A DNA stretch of 64,000 nt from Nodosilinea sp. E11 (GTDB taxonomy: Bacteria; Cyanobacteriota; Cyanobacteriia; Phormidesmidales; Phormidesmidaceae): assembly GCF_032813545.1 (NCBI RefSeq), contig NZ_CP136520.1:5140001-5204000 (forward strand). Reading direction: 5' to 3'. A model generated the notes under the pieces. That model had not been told where the DNA came from. It worked only from the letters and a program-made list of their open reading frames with translations, and did not search any database. How positions within the stretch are numbered: position 1 is the stretch's first letter; each line of letters opens with the position of its first letter. The translations under genes and the position numbers were made by a program. Below are positions 27,774 through 35,970 of the stretch, in pieces.

Positions 27774-27849
27774 GTTGATGTCCTAAATTGACCGCTCCAT
27801 AGCCCCAACTGGAGCTAATCGTTAAGGCAACTTCTAGAAGACTTTTTCC

Positions 27850-27876
27850 CTAAGGGTGGGCACGGCCCACCCTTAG
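27850..27876. repeat. Short palindrome, family A, long version
   Basis: CTAAGGGTGGGC and GCCCACCCTTAG flank a 3-base loop: a perfect 12-bp stem, longer than the other family A copies. It lies upstream of ppk2 and downstream of sufS (both read leftward), so it could terminate or stabilise the suf transcript. Confidence 0.8.
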
Positions 27877-27990
27877 GTGGCTACGGTCGCTAGATAAAGC
27901 GGGGATCTTCTCTCCTAGACATGTCGTAAATACTCTAACCCAAGGGGGCTGTACTCACGGTTCTATTGTCGATCTTAAGGCCAGGTAGTC

Positions 27991-29262
27991 TTAGTCGTCG
28001 TCTTCAAAGACACCTTTAAAGAACTCGATGGTGTCTTTAAGGGCCACGATGAAGCTGTCGATTTCGGCCTTGGTATTGTAGAAATAGAGGCTGGCCCGCG
28101 CCGTCGAATCAGTTCCCAACATGCGGTGCAGCGGCTGGGTGCAGTGGTGCCCCGAGCGAATGGCAATACCCGACTGATCGAGCAGCGTAGACAAATCCTG
28201 GGCGTGGACGCCGTCGACGGTGAAGGTGGCCAGGGCCGCCCGGCCACTGCCGTCGGCCTGGGGCGCAGGGCCGTAGAGGATCACGTCGGGGATGGTCTGC
28301 ATTTGCTGGTATAGGTAGGCCGTCAGCTCGTGCTCGTAGGCGGCGATGGTGTCCATTCCGATCGCCGAGAGGTAGTCTACTGCGGCCCCCAGGGCGATCG
28401 CCTCTGCGATCGCAGGTGTTCCTGCCTCAAACTTGTGGGGCAGTTCTGCATAGGTGGAGTGGTCTAAGAACACGTCGGCAATCATTTCGCCGCCGCCCAT
28501 GAAGGGAGGCATAGCTTGCAGCACCTCTAGCTTGCCGTAGAGAAAGCCAATACCCGTCGGCGCACACATCTTGTGGCCCGACGCCACAAACCAGTCGCAG
28601 CCCATCGCAGGCAGGTCTAGGGCCATGTGCGGAGCGCTCTGGCAGCCGTCGATCAGCACTTTGGCCCCATGGCGGTGGGCGATCGCGATGATGTCCTCTA
28701 CCGGGTTAATGCAGCCCAGGGTATTAGAGACATGGTTGACCGCCACCAGGCGAGTTTTGTCGTTCACCAGCCCCCGGTACTGCTCAAGGTTAAACCCCTG
28801 ATCGGCGGTGAGCTCGACAAATTTGAGCACAGCCCCAGTGCGCTGGGCCACAAACTGCCAGGGCACCAGGTTACTGTGGTGCTCCATTACCGAGAGAATA
28901 ATTTCGTCGCCAGGCTGAAGGCTGGTCATGCCCCAGGCGTAGGCCACCAGGTTGATCGCCTCGCTGGCGTTACGGGTAAAGACAATTTCGTCACGGCTGC
29001 TGGCTTTGACAAACGCTGCGACCTTATCTCTAGCCTGTTCGTAGGCGTCGGTGGCCCGAGCGCTCAGGTTATGCACCCCTCGGTGCACGTTGGCATTGTC
29101 GCGTTGGTAGTAGTGCTGTAGTGCCTCTAACACCGCCCTGGGCTTTTGGGAAGTGGCGGCATTGTCGAGGTAGACCAGCGGGTAGCCATTAACTTCCTGA
29201 TGCAGAATCGGGAAGTCGGCGCGAACCTTGGCGGCGAGGGAGAGTTCCTGGGCGACGGTCAT
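27991..29262 (-). CDS. sufS: Cysteine desulfurase SufS
   Basis: PLP enzyme that takes sulfur from cysteine for Fe-S assembly. The 423-residue product has the class II desulfurase start ([29 protein letters not shown]), the PLP lysine in [16 protein letters not shown] near residue 230, the sulfur-transfer cysteine in [10 protein letters not shown] near 370 and normal length. Last gene of ftrC-sufBCDS. The ATG lies directly at the edge of a C-rich tandem repeat (on this strand), which leaves no Shine-Dalgarno sequence; the gap from sufD (136 bases) also holds a large hairpin, so SufS expression may be tuned apart from SufBCD. Confidence 0.96.
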   Translation of the reverse strand: MTVAQELSLAAKVRADFPILHQEVNGYPLVYLDNAATSQKPRAVLEALQHYYQRDNANVHRGVHNLSARATDAYEQARDKVAAFVKASSRDEIVFTRNASEAINLVAYAWGMTSLQPGDEIILSVMEHHSNLVPWQFVAQRTGAVLKFVELTADQGFNLEQYRGLVNDKTRLVAVNHVSNTLGCINPVEDIIAIAHRHGAKVLIDGCQSAPHMALDLPAMGCDWFVASGHKMCAPTGIGFLYGKLEVLQAMPPFMGGGEMIADVFLDHSTYAELPHKFEAGTPAIAEAIALGAAVDYLSAIGMDTIAAYEHELTAYLYQQMQTIPDVILYGPAPQADGSGRAALATFTVDGVHAQDLSTLLDQSGIAIRSGHHCTQPLHRMLGTDSTARASLYFYNTKAEIDSFIVALKDTIEFFKGVFEDDD

Positions 29263-29263
29263 G

Positions 29264-29394
29264 GTGGGGTGGGGGGTGGATGGGTGGATGAGGGGGGTAC
29301 ACCACTTCCTCTCCTAGGAGGGGTGCCCGTAGGGCGGGGTGGGTTTGCGGGGACTGGGAGAACCCACCCCTACCCCTCCGAGGAGGGGAGGTGG
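29264..29394. repeat. G-rich tandem unit and compound hairpin in the sufD-sufS gap
   Basis: 29264-29290 is GGTGGATG-type repeat as found near uvrC. 29302-29394 folds into a nested structure: CCAC..TCCTCTCC pairs with GGAGGGGAGGTGG, AGGAGGGGT with ACCCCTCC, GGGGTGGGTT with AACCCACCCC, plus an inner GCCC/GGGC hairpin. It is a compound palindromic element of the intergenic dispersed type. Confidence 0.8.
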
Positions 29395-29398
29395 ACAA

Positions 29399-30724
29399 TT
29401 ATGTCCATTGGGTAATGGTTTCGGCAAGGCGCGATCGCAGCGTCTCCACCTCTATTCTCTCTAAAATCTCCATGGCAAAGCCATAGATCAACAATCGCTG
29501 GGCGGCGTCGGCGCTAATGCCTCGACTTTGCAGGTAAAAAATCTCGTCGGCTTGGAGCTGGCTAACCGTCGCCCCGTGGGCGCACTTGACGTTGTCGGCG
29601 ACAATTTCGAGCTGGGGTTTGGTGTCAACCCGTGCCTTGTCGGACAGCAGCAAATTACGGTTGAGCTGACTGGCGCTAGTGCTCTGGGCCTTTTGGGCCA
29701 CGGCCATGCGCCCGTTAAACACGCTGTGGGCCTGGCCGTCGACAATGGTTTTGTGCTCTTGCTCGACAGTGCCGTAGGGATGGCTGAGGGCCACCAGGCT
29801 GTGGGTGTCGGCCTGCTGGGTGGCGGTAATAGCCGCTATGCTATAGAGCCTGGTAGTGGTCTGTTCGCCGGTTTGATAGATTTCCCAGTTGTGGCGGGCC
29901 AGCTTAGCGCCAAAGTCTACGGCGGTGCCTACGTACTGGCTGTCGCGGGCCTGGGTGACGACGGTCTTGCCAATGTGGAAGGTGCCTGCACCCTCCCGCT
30001 GAATGCGGCTGTGGGTAACCTGAGCGTTGGCGTCAAGCCATAGCTCGGTGACGGCATTGGTGAAGTGGTCGGCGGTAGAATCGCCCCAGAAATCTTCGAT
30101 CAGGGTGACGGCGCTGCCCGACTCTGCTACCACCAGGCAACGGGGCTGGGCAATGAGCCGATTTTCCCCAGCCTGGGAGACATAGATCACCTGAATCGGC
30201 GTCTCAATCACTACATTGCGAGGCAGCCAGACCACCACGGCATCCTGAAATCCGACCGTGTTCAAGGCGGTAAAGACTTCGTGGTTGCCGCTGGCCTGGG
30301 CCAAGCGGTCTGCCAACTGAGCCTGAAGCTGGGGATGGGCACGGAGAGAGCCAACCTTAGCATCCGCCGGCAGTTTCTCGAGCTGGGATAGCTCGGTGTG
30401 GACTCGACCATTGACGACAACAATCTGCGCCCCAGCGGTTTCAGGCAGGCGCAGATTGGCCAGATCAGATTCAGCGACGGTTGACTCTAGCGCCGACTCA
30501 AAGGCTAGTGCCAGCATGGGCGACAGGTCGGTGAAGCGCCAATCTTCTTGCCGGGTGGAGGGGAAGGTCTGCTCGTTGAGGAAGGAAAGGGCGCGATCGC
30601 GGATTTCCCCTAACCCCAGATTCTCCGGTACCGCCGCCGACACCCGCTGCACCAGACCCTTCAGGTAGGCATCTTGCTGGTCAGCCACTTTAAGCACGCT
30701 CACATCAGACACAGAACTCGCCAT
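29399..30724 (-). CDS. sufD: SufD, Fe-S scaffold complex subunit
   Basis: Part of the SufBC2D scaffold that builds Fe-S clusters. The 441-residue product has the conserved beta-helix body (VVVNGRVHTELSQLEKLPADAKVGSL; NHEVFTALNTVGFQDAVVVWLPRNVVIETPIQV; LVVAESGSAVTLIEDFWG) and the C-terminal histidine/cysteine region (ADNVKCAHGATVSQLQADEIFYLQSRG). The ATG at 30724 overlaps the sufC stop (TAATG), which indicates translational coupling; an upstream in-frame start (30763) would intrude into sufC. Lys/Glu and His residues that form the SufB-SufD interface are conserved by pattern. Confidence 0.95.
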   Translation of the reverse strand: MASSVSDVSVLKVADQQDAYLKGLVQRVSAAVPENLGLGEIRDRALSFLNEQTFPSTRQEDWRFTDLSPMLALAFESALESTVAESDLANLRLPETAGAQIVVVNGRVHTELSQLEKLPADAKVGSLRAHPQLQAQLADRLAQASGNHEVFTALNTVGFQDAVVVWLPRNVVIETPIQVIYVSQAGENRLIAQPRCLVVAESGSAVTLIEDFWGDSTADHFTNAVTELWLDANAQVTHSRIQREGAGTFHIGKTVVTQARDSQYVGTAVDFGAKLARHNWEIYQTGEQTTTRLYSIAAITATQQADTHSLVALSHPYGTVEQEHKTIVDGQAHSVFNGRMAVAQKAQSTSASQLNRNLLLSDKARVDTKPQLEIVADNVKCAHGATVSQLQADEIFYLQSRGISADAAQRLLIYGFAMEILERIEVETLRSRLAETITQWT

Positions 30725-31512
30725 TACGCCGTCACCCCTGTGCGAAATTCCTCCAGCACCCACTCGTAGCCACGCGACTCTAGCTGCTTAGCCAGGTCTT
30801 TGCCACCGGTCGTGATGATCCGGCCGTCGGCCATCACATGCACATAGTCAGGCACGATATAGTCGAGCAGCCGCTGGTAGTGGGTAATTAACACCACCGC
30901 ATTGTCGGCGTTGCTAAGCTGGTTGACCCCGCCCGCCACTGTTTTCAGCGCGTCAATATCTAGGCCCGAGTCCGTTTCATCCAAAATGCTCAGCACCGGC
31001 TCTAGCAGGGCCATCTGCAAGATCTCGTTGCGCTTTTTCTCGCCGCCCGAAAAGCCCTCATTGACGCTGCGATCGAGGAAAGAGGCGTCCATTTTTACGA
31101 CGTCCAGCTTTTCTTCAATCAGGTCATCGAAGTCGAATACGTCGATTTCGTCGTCGCCCCGTGCCTTGCGGTGGGCGTTGAAGGCTACCCGCAAAAAGTC
31201 GCGGTTGCTGACGCCAGGAATTTCTAGTGGGTACTGGAAGGCGAGAAAAATGCCGGAAGTCGCTCTTTCATGGGGTTCCAGCTCTAGAATGTCCTGCCCC
31301 TTGAAGTGAATCTCTCCAGCAGTGACTTCGTAGTCGGGATGGCCCGCCAGCACCTTCGAAAAGGTGCTCTTGCCCGAGCCGTTGAGGCCCATAATGGCGT
31401 GAATTTCCCCAGCCCGCACCTCTAGATTGAGGCCCTTGAGAATTTCGGTGCCGTCTACGGTAGCGCGGAGGTCGCGCACCGAGAGAATGATTTCGCTGTT
31501 GTCGTTAATCAT
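30724..31512 (-). CDS. sufC: SufC, ABC-type ATPase of the Suf complex
   Basis: 262-residue soluble ABC ATPase: Walker [10 protein letters not shown] near residue 43, the Q-loop FLAFQYP, SufC-type signature [11 protein letters not shown] (instead of LSGGQ), Walker [13 protein letters not shown] and H-loop ITHYQRLL. The family differs from transport ATPases by binding SufB/SufD rather than a membrane channel. Its start is separated from the sufB stop by 402 bases of repeats, so either a second promoter or a read-through transcript is needed. Confidence 0.97.
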   Translation of the reverse strand: MINDNSEIILSVRDLRATVDGTEILKGLNLEVRAGEIHAIMGLNGSGKSTFSKVLAGHPDYEVTAGEIHFKGQDILELEPHERATSGIFLAFQYPLEIPGVSNRDFLRVAFNAHRKARGDDEIDVFDFDDLIEEKLDVVKMDASFLDRSVNEGFSGGEKKRNEILQMALLEPVLSILDETDSGLDIDALKTVAGGVNQLSNADNAVVLITHYQRLLDYIVPDYVHVMADGRIITTGGKDLAKQLESRGYEWVLEEFRTGVTA

Positions 31513-31810
31513 GGTTCTTTCGTAGGGTGAGCACCGCCCACCATGCTCCTAACTGCGATTAAATCTTGTTTTCTTCTCTGTAGGGTGGGCACTGCCCACC
31601 ACCCATCTCTGCCTGTTCAAATAGTCTTCTGTTTGCGAATATCTTGTACTTCCAGAATTCGCTGCTTGCCCAACCTCGTCTGTTGAGAAATTTCTCTCAC
31701 TTTAAAGATTCTCAGTTGGTGGGCAGTGCCCACCCTACCAGGAATTCCGGCTCCTTTCGCACTTGAGGGTTCTGTCTATTTTGCTGTTTCTATTTGCCAA
31801 GCAGAGGATT
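31513..31810. repeat. Cluster of three family A palindromes between sufB and sufC
   Basis: Copies at 31521-31543 (imperfect), 31580-31600 and 31717-31739 occur in one 220-base stretch, in alternating orientation. The rest of the interval is AT-richer and without a gene. Possible terminator or RNA-processing function inside the operon. Confidence 0.75.
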
Positions 31811-31911
31811 CGTAGGGTGCATAACGCTAAGGCGAGGCTCCGCCAACGCGAAGCAATGCACTGTCCCCGCCAAGCTCACGCGGTGCATTGCTGGCATGAA
31901 TGCACCCTACG
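31811..31911. mobile_element. MITE-like element, 101 bp with perfect 12-bp terminal inverted repeats
   Basis: CGTAGGGTGCAT (31811-31822) and ATGCACCCTACG (31900-31911) are exact inverted repeats. Inside is a second inverted pair, GCAATGCAC and GTGCATTGC. The element ends 3 bases before the sufB stop codon TAA (minus strand). No target duplication was identified. A decayed right end of the same kind lies at 43647-43675. Confidence 0.8.
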
Positions 31912-31914
31912 GCA

Positions 31915-33354
31915 TTAACCGACGGTGTTTTCGAGCTTCAGGGCCAGCAGCTTGTCCGCCTCGGCGGCAAACTCCATCGGCAGCTTGTTAAACACATCAC
32001 GGCAAAAGCCGCTGATGATCATCGACACCGCATCCTCGGGCGAAATCCCCCGCTGGGCAAAGTAAAACAGCTGGTCTTCGCCAATTTTCGAGGTCGAGGC
32101 CTCGTGCTCCACCTGGGCGGTGCTATTCTGCACCTGAATGTAGGGGAACGTGTTGGCGCTGGAGGTGTCACCGATCAGCATCGAGTCGCACTGGGAATAG
32201 TTGCGCGCTCCGGTCGCCTTTGGCCCAATCTTCACCAGGCCCCGGTAGCTGTTTTTAGATTTAGCCGCCGAAATGCCCTTAGAGATGATGGTGCTGCGGG
32301 TATTTTTGCCCACGTGCACCATCTTGGTGCCGGTGTCGGCCTGCTGATGGTTATTGGTCAGTGCCACCGAGTAGAACTCGCCCACCGAGTTGTCGCCCAC
32401 CAGCACGCAGCTGGGGTACTTCCAGGTGATCGCCGAGCCGGTTTCTACCTGGGTCCAAGAAATCTTGGAGTTTTTGCCGGCGCAGAGACCGCGCTTGGTG
32501 ACGAAATTGTAGATGCCGCCCTTGCCATTTTCGTCGCCCGCATACCAGTTCTGCACGGTGGAGTAGTTGATGCTGGCGTCATCCATAGCGACCAGTTCCA
32601 CAATGGCCGCATGGAGCTGGTTGCTGTCGTACATGGGGGCAGTGCAGCCCTCCAGGTAAGTGACCGAACTACCCGATTCCGCTACGATTAGCGTGCGCTC
32701 AAACTGGCCAGAGTCGCCATTGTTGATGCGGAAGTAGGTGGACAAATCCATCGGACACTGGGTGTCTTTGGGAATGTACACGAACGACCCGTCGCTAAAC
32801 ACCGCTGAGTTAAGCGCTGCGAAGTAGTTGTCGCCAATGGGAATGACGGTGCCCAGGTACTTCTCGACCAGGTCGGGGTGCTCTTGCAGCGCCTCAGAAA
32901 TCGAGCAGAAGATCACGCCCGACTCCGCCAGCTTTTCTTTAAAGGTGGTGGCCACCGACACGCTGTCGAAAATCGCGTCTACTGCTACGTTGGCCAACCG
33001 CTTTTGCTCAGACAGAGGAATGCCCAGCTTCTCGAACGTGTCCAAAAGCGTAGGATCTACCTCGTCCAGGCTACCCAGCTTTTTGGGCTGAGTTTTGGGG
33101 GCCGAGTAGTAAACGATGTTTTGGTAGTCAATGGGCGGGTACTTGACGTTGGGCCAAACGGGTTCTTTCATGGTCAGCCACTTGCGGTAGGCCCGCAGCC
33201 GAAACTCCAGCATGAAAGCTGGTTCGTTCTTTTTGGCTGAGATCATGCGCACCACATCCTCGCTGAGGCCGCGAGGAATGACATCGGCCTCAATGTCGGT
33301 GGTGAAGCCGTATTTATAGGGCTGGCTAACCAGGGTTTGAACAGAAGCAGTCAT
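31915..33354 (-). CDS. sufB: SufB, Fe-S scaffold subunit
   Basis: Central subunit of the SufBC2D scaffold. The 479-residue product shows family segments [55 protein letters not shown], the long beta-helix ([23 protein letters not shown]) and the C-terminal [22 protein letters not shown]. Cysteine residues expected near the middle ([13 protein letters not shown]) are present. Start ATG 33354 lies 68 bases from the ftrC stop; sufC is 402 bases downstream. Confidence 0.97.
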   Translation of the reverse strand: MTASVQTLVSQPYKYGFTTDIEADVIPRGLSEDVVRMISAKKNEPAFMLEFRLRAYRKWLTMKEPVWPNVKYPPIDYQNIVYYSAPKTQPKKLGSLDEVDPTLLDTFEKLGIPLSEQKRLANVAVDAIFDSVSVATTFKEKLAESGVIFCSISEALQEHPDLVEKYLGTVIPIGDNYFAALNSAVFSDGSFVYIPKDTQCPMDLSTYFRINNGDSGQFERTLIVAESGSSVTYLEGCTAPMYDSNQLHAAIVELVAMDDASINYSTVQNWYAGDENGKGGIYNFVTKRGLCAGKNSKISWTQVETGSAITWKYPSCVLVGDNSVGEFYSVALTNNHQQADTGTKMVHVGKNTRSTIISKGISAAKSKNSYRGLVKIGPKATGARNYSQCDSMLIGDTSSANTFPYIQVQNSTAQVEHEASTSKIGEDQLFYFAQRGISPEDAVSMIISGFCRDVFNKLPMEFAAEADKLLALKLENTVG

Positions 33355-33422
33355 GGCGTGACTCGTAGAACGGGCTGCACAGTCAATCGAAGCAAGGGGA
33401 GAAGTGGCGGGGCGATAGAAAC

Positions 33423-33782
33423 CTAGAATTTATTGGTTTCGGCCCGAATGGTGTCGAAGGTGATGTCTTGCTGCTCGCCCGCGAAGGGGTTGTCAGGGGT
33501 GAGAAACAGCATGCAGTGGCACTCTTTGCGCTCTTGCATGGGGATGCAGGGGCAGTTCCAGTAGATGGTTTTGACTTCAGCCTCTTTGTCTTCGTAGTGG
33601 CGACAGGGACATAGGGGCGAGCCAAAATCGTCTTTGTGCTTGGCTAGGCCCTCCAGCACCACCGCCGTCACGCCGGGGTCTGAGCAGAAGTAGGTGCCCG
33701 TACGTTTAGCATAGCTCTGGGCAAAGTTGCGCATGAGCTCTAGGTTTTTATCGGTGGCCTGGGTGGTTTTGGTGTCAGTCAT
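33423..33782 (-). CDS. ftrC: Ferredoxin-thioredoxin reductase catalytic (beta) chain
   Basis: Fe-S/disulfide enzyme that passes electrons from photosystem I-reduced ferredoxin to thioredoxins, controlling enzymes in the light. The 119-residue product has the full cysteine pattern: [20 protein letters not shown] and ECHCMLFL, providing the [4Fe-4S] ligands and active-site disulfide. It is the first gene after the SufR operators and reads into sufB with a 68-base gap, so it may be co-regulated with Fe-S assembly. The variable chain FtrV is not in the window. Confidence 0.96.
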   Translation of the reverse strand: MTDTKTTQATDKNLELMRNFAQSYAKRTGTYFCSDPGVTAVVLEGLAKHKDDFGSPLCPCRHYEDKEAEVKTIYWNCPCIPMQERKECHCMLFLTPDNPFAGEQQDITFDTIRAETNKF

Positions 33783-33829
33783 TACAAGAGTGGTACGCTA
33801 CACAGCCAAATAATTTTATACAATTAAAG

Positions 33830-33843
33830 CAACATTTAAGTTG
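33830..33843. promoter_or_regulatory. SufR operator 1 (CAAC-N6-GTTG)
   Basis: CAACATTTAAGTTG is an exact match to the perfect inverted repeat bound by SufR in Synechocystis. It lies in the divergent space between ftrC-sufBCDS and sufR, 39 bases centre-to-centre from operator 2. Confidence 0.85.
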
Positions 33844-33868
33844 TCTAACTGATCTTAGACTAGTTTAA

Positions 33869-33882
33869 CAACATAAAGGTTG
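33869..33882. promoter_or_regulatory. SufR operator 2 (CAAC-N6-GTTG)
   Basis: CAACATAAAGGTTG, exact consensus. Two such sites in tandem near the suf promoter is the arrangement known from Synechocystis. Both are within the 207-base divergent region, so SufR probably represses both sufR and the ftrC-suf operon. Confidence 0.85.
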
Positions 33883-33989
33883 TCAAAGTAGATTTCTGCC
33901 CCGCAGCTCGGGGGTCTCCTTCTCTGGGTGGATATAGTCTACAGAGCAACCTCTGGCCATGTTCTCTATACGTTTTGCGGGCCAACGCC

Positions 33990-34649
33990 ATGACCTCTGT
34001 GCAGCAACCCTCTACCTCTACTAAAGACGATATTTTGATGTACCTGCTCAAGCAGGGAGAGGCGACAGCCCACGACCTAGCCGATCAGTTTGAGGTGAGC
34101 ACCCAGGCCATTCGCCGCCACCTGAAAGATTTGGAGGCAGAGGGACTGATTGAGCATCGAGCGGTGCAGGAGGGGATGGGACGACCCAACCATCTATATC
34201 AAATCAGTGCCAAGGGGCGCGATCGCTTTCCTACCAAATACGATGAGTTTGCCCTTTCGCTGCTCGATACCCTGGCCGAAACCGTGGGGCAAGACCAGGT
34301 GGGCACCGTGTTGCGTAAACAGTGGGAGCGCAAGGCGCTAGAGTATCGCGATCGGGTGGGTGCGGGCAGCTTGGCGGAGCGGGTGGCGCGACTGGTGCAG
34401 ATCCGCCAGGTCGAGGGCTATATGTCTGAGTGGCACGAGGTCAACGATGGGGACGTGCGTCAGGCCGGCCCTGGCTACGTGATTACTGAATATAACTGCG
34501 CGATTTCCCACATTGCCGAATCGTTTCCCAGCATCTGCGGTCACGAACTGGAGATGTTTCAGGTGGCGCTGGCTGGCTGTACGGTGCAGCGCACCCACTG
34601 GCTAGTGAAAGGTGAGCACCGCTGTGGCTATTTGGTGCAGGCGGGATAG
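33990..34649 (+). CDS. sufR: SufR, Fe-S-responsive repressor of suf genes
   Basis: DNA-binding repressor that senses Fe-S and redox status through a [4Fe-4S] cluster. The 219-residue product has an N-terminal DeoR/ArsR-like winged helix (KDDILMYLLKQGEATAHDLADQFEVSTQAIRRHL) and a C-terminal ligand region (ITEYNCAISHIAESFPSICGHELEMFQVALAG, then CTVQRTHWLVKGEHRCGYLV) whose cysteines match the cluster ligands of SufR. The start is ATG 33990; the frame could begin 15 bases earlier. It is divergent from ftrC-suf. Confidence 0.94.
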   Translation: MTSVQQPSTSTKDDILMYLLKQGEATAHDLADQFEVSTQAIRRHLKDLEAEGLIEHRAVQEGMGRPNHLYQISAKGRDRFPTKYDEFALSLLDTLAETVGQDQVGTVLRKQWERKALEYRDRVGAGSLAERVARLVQIRQVEGYMSEWHEVNDGDVRQAGPGYVITEYNCAISHIAESFPSICGHELEMFQVALAGCTVQRTHWLVKGEHRCGYLVQAG

Positions 34650-34754
34650 CTGCTCTCAGAAAAAAATCAGGCGACGCTGGTAGGGTGTTATCCAAGCAAA
34701 TTCTCCGGTGGGAGACTGCTGGTAACCCTCTGTTAACGCTTGCGTGCGATCGCC

Positions 34755-35615
34755 ATGACCGTAAACCCTTTAGAGATTGAAATTCCTGCCGAACAAAGTC
34801 GTATTGCCCTGGGCGGCGGCCCCTACAGCAACTTTGGTGCCGTAGAAGCCTTCCTGAGTCAAACGGCCACGCTGCCCTACCGCTTTTGCCTGGGCGATAT
34901 TGGCGGTTTTGGCCCCCTGCCCAACCGCACCTTAGGCCTGCTGAGGGACGCCGAGGTGATCTGCCTCCAGGGCAACTACGACTACGCGATCGGCCACGGG
35001 GAGCGCGACTGCGGCTGCGGCTACACCGACCCGCGCGATCAGCGCTTTGCCCAGATCAGCTACGACTACACCTATGCCCACACTGCCGCCGTCCATCGGG
35101 AATGGATGAAAACATTGCCCCGCCTGATGCGGTTGCGCTGGCGGGACAGCGCCATTTTGCTGTGCCACGGTAGCCCCGACCAGATGAACGAGTTTGTGTG
35201 GGAATCGACCACCGATGACGCTTGGATTGAAAACTGTCTGAAACGCTACGACGTAGACGGCATTTGTGCCACCCACACGGGCATTCCCTGGGTGCGGCAG
35301 GTGGCGAGTGGGTTTTGGTGCAATGTGGGGGTGCTGGGTCGGCCCGCCCACGAGGGGCAACCCCATGTATACTTCGCTGAGCTAGAATTCTTGCCTGGAT
35401 CGACTAGGCCAGTGCCGCGCATTATGCCGTTAGTCTACGACCCTAAACCGGTGGTGACCGCTATGGCTGAGGCGGGTTTGCCCCAAGAGTTTCAGGACTC
35501 GCTGCTGAGTGGGGTGTGGACGACCTGTGCGGCGGTGCTGCCGGAGGTGGAGCAGGTGGTAAAGCCTCGTCAAGTCGGGGCATTGCACTGCAATGCCCCG
35601 ACGGGGTATCGGTGA
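34755..35615 (+). CDS. Metallophosphoesterase (YfcE-like calcineurin fold)
   Basis: A cytoplasmic 286-residue protein. The metal-binding motifs run in order: GGPYSN (in place of the usual D-x-H), LGDIGGFGP near residue 42, GNYDYAIGHG near 76, CHGSPDQMN near 135 and ATHTGIPW near 175. The first motif is degenerate (the Asp/His of DxH are absent), so the enzyme may have reduced or altered activity. Its last ~13 residues (KPRQVGALHCNAPTGYR is the end) are encoded by a dispersed palindrome, so the C-terminus was probably extended by repeat insertion. Substrate unknown. Confidence 0.75.
   Translation: MTVNPLEIEIPAEQSRIALGGGPYSNFGAVEAFLSQTATLPYRFCLGDIGGFGPLPNRTLGLLRDAEVICLQGNYDYAIGHGERDCGCGYTDPRDQRFAQISYDYTYAHTAAVHREWMKTLPRLMRLRWRDSAILLCHGSPDQMNEFVWESTTDDAWIENCLKRYDVDGICATHTGIPWVRQVASGFWCNVGVLGRPAHEGQPHVYFAELEFLPGSTRPVPRIMPLVYDPKPVVTAMAEAGLPQEFQDSLLSGVWTTCAAVLPEVEQVVKPRQVGALHCNAPTGYR
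35572..35612. repeat. Palindromic repeat family B, copy 1
   Basis: GTCGGGGCATTGCA and TGCAATGCCCCGAC form a near-perfect hairpin, followed by GGGGTATCGGTGAT. It overlaps the 3' end of the preceding coding sequence and supplies its stop codon. The second copy at 37475-37512 has the same arm (GGACATTGCA/TGCAATGTCC) and the same trailing GGGTATCGGCGAT. Confidence 0.8.
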
Positions 35616-35970
35616 TAAATCACAGAGTTAGGGGGAAAGGCTGTTGTGCAGCAAGCAGCGGTAGCCGTAGCCGTAGGGTGGGGCACTGCTCACCACCCAC
35701 TAAAAGCTTTCCTAGAAATCACCTGGGCTGTTTTATGGTTGGCAGATTTGTGTTACTGCCGAAGATGGGTGGTGGGCTAGATCTGTTGCTAGGGCCATTT
35801 TGCTGGCCCCAGACCCCCTGCTTCGCGCGTCCTTCGGGTTCTGCTCCCTAACAACGCCTCTTTTCAGGGTATTCACCCTTTTTAAGAAGCCGTCGCGTGA
35901 CCAAAACACCACCCCATTCACCCATTCGCTTTACCTGTAAAGTTTCAAAACACCACCCAAGGGGTTATCT
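35616..35970. other. Gene-free region before the symporter gene
   Basis: About 355 bases. It contains one family A palindrome (35673-35697) and a GCTTCGCGCGTCCTTCGGG-type hairpin; no promoter or binding site (including GTA-N8-TAC) could be recognised. Confidence 0.4.
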
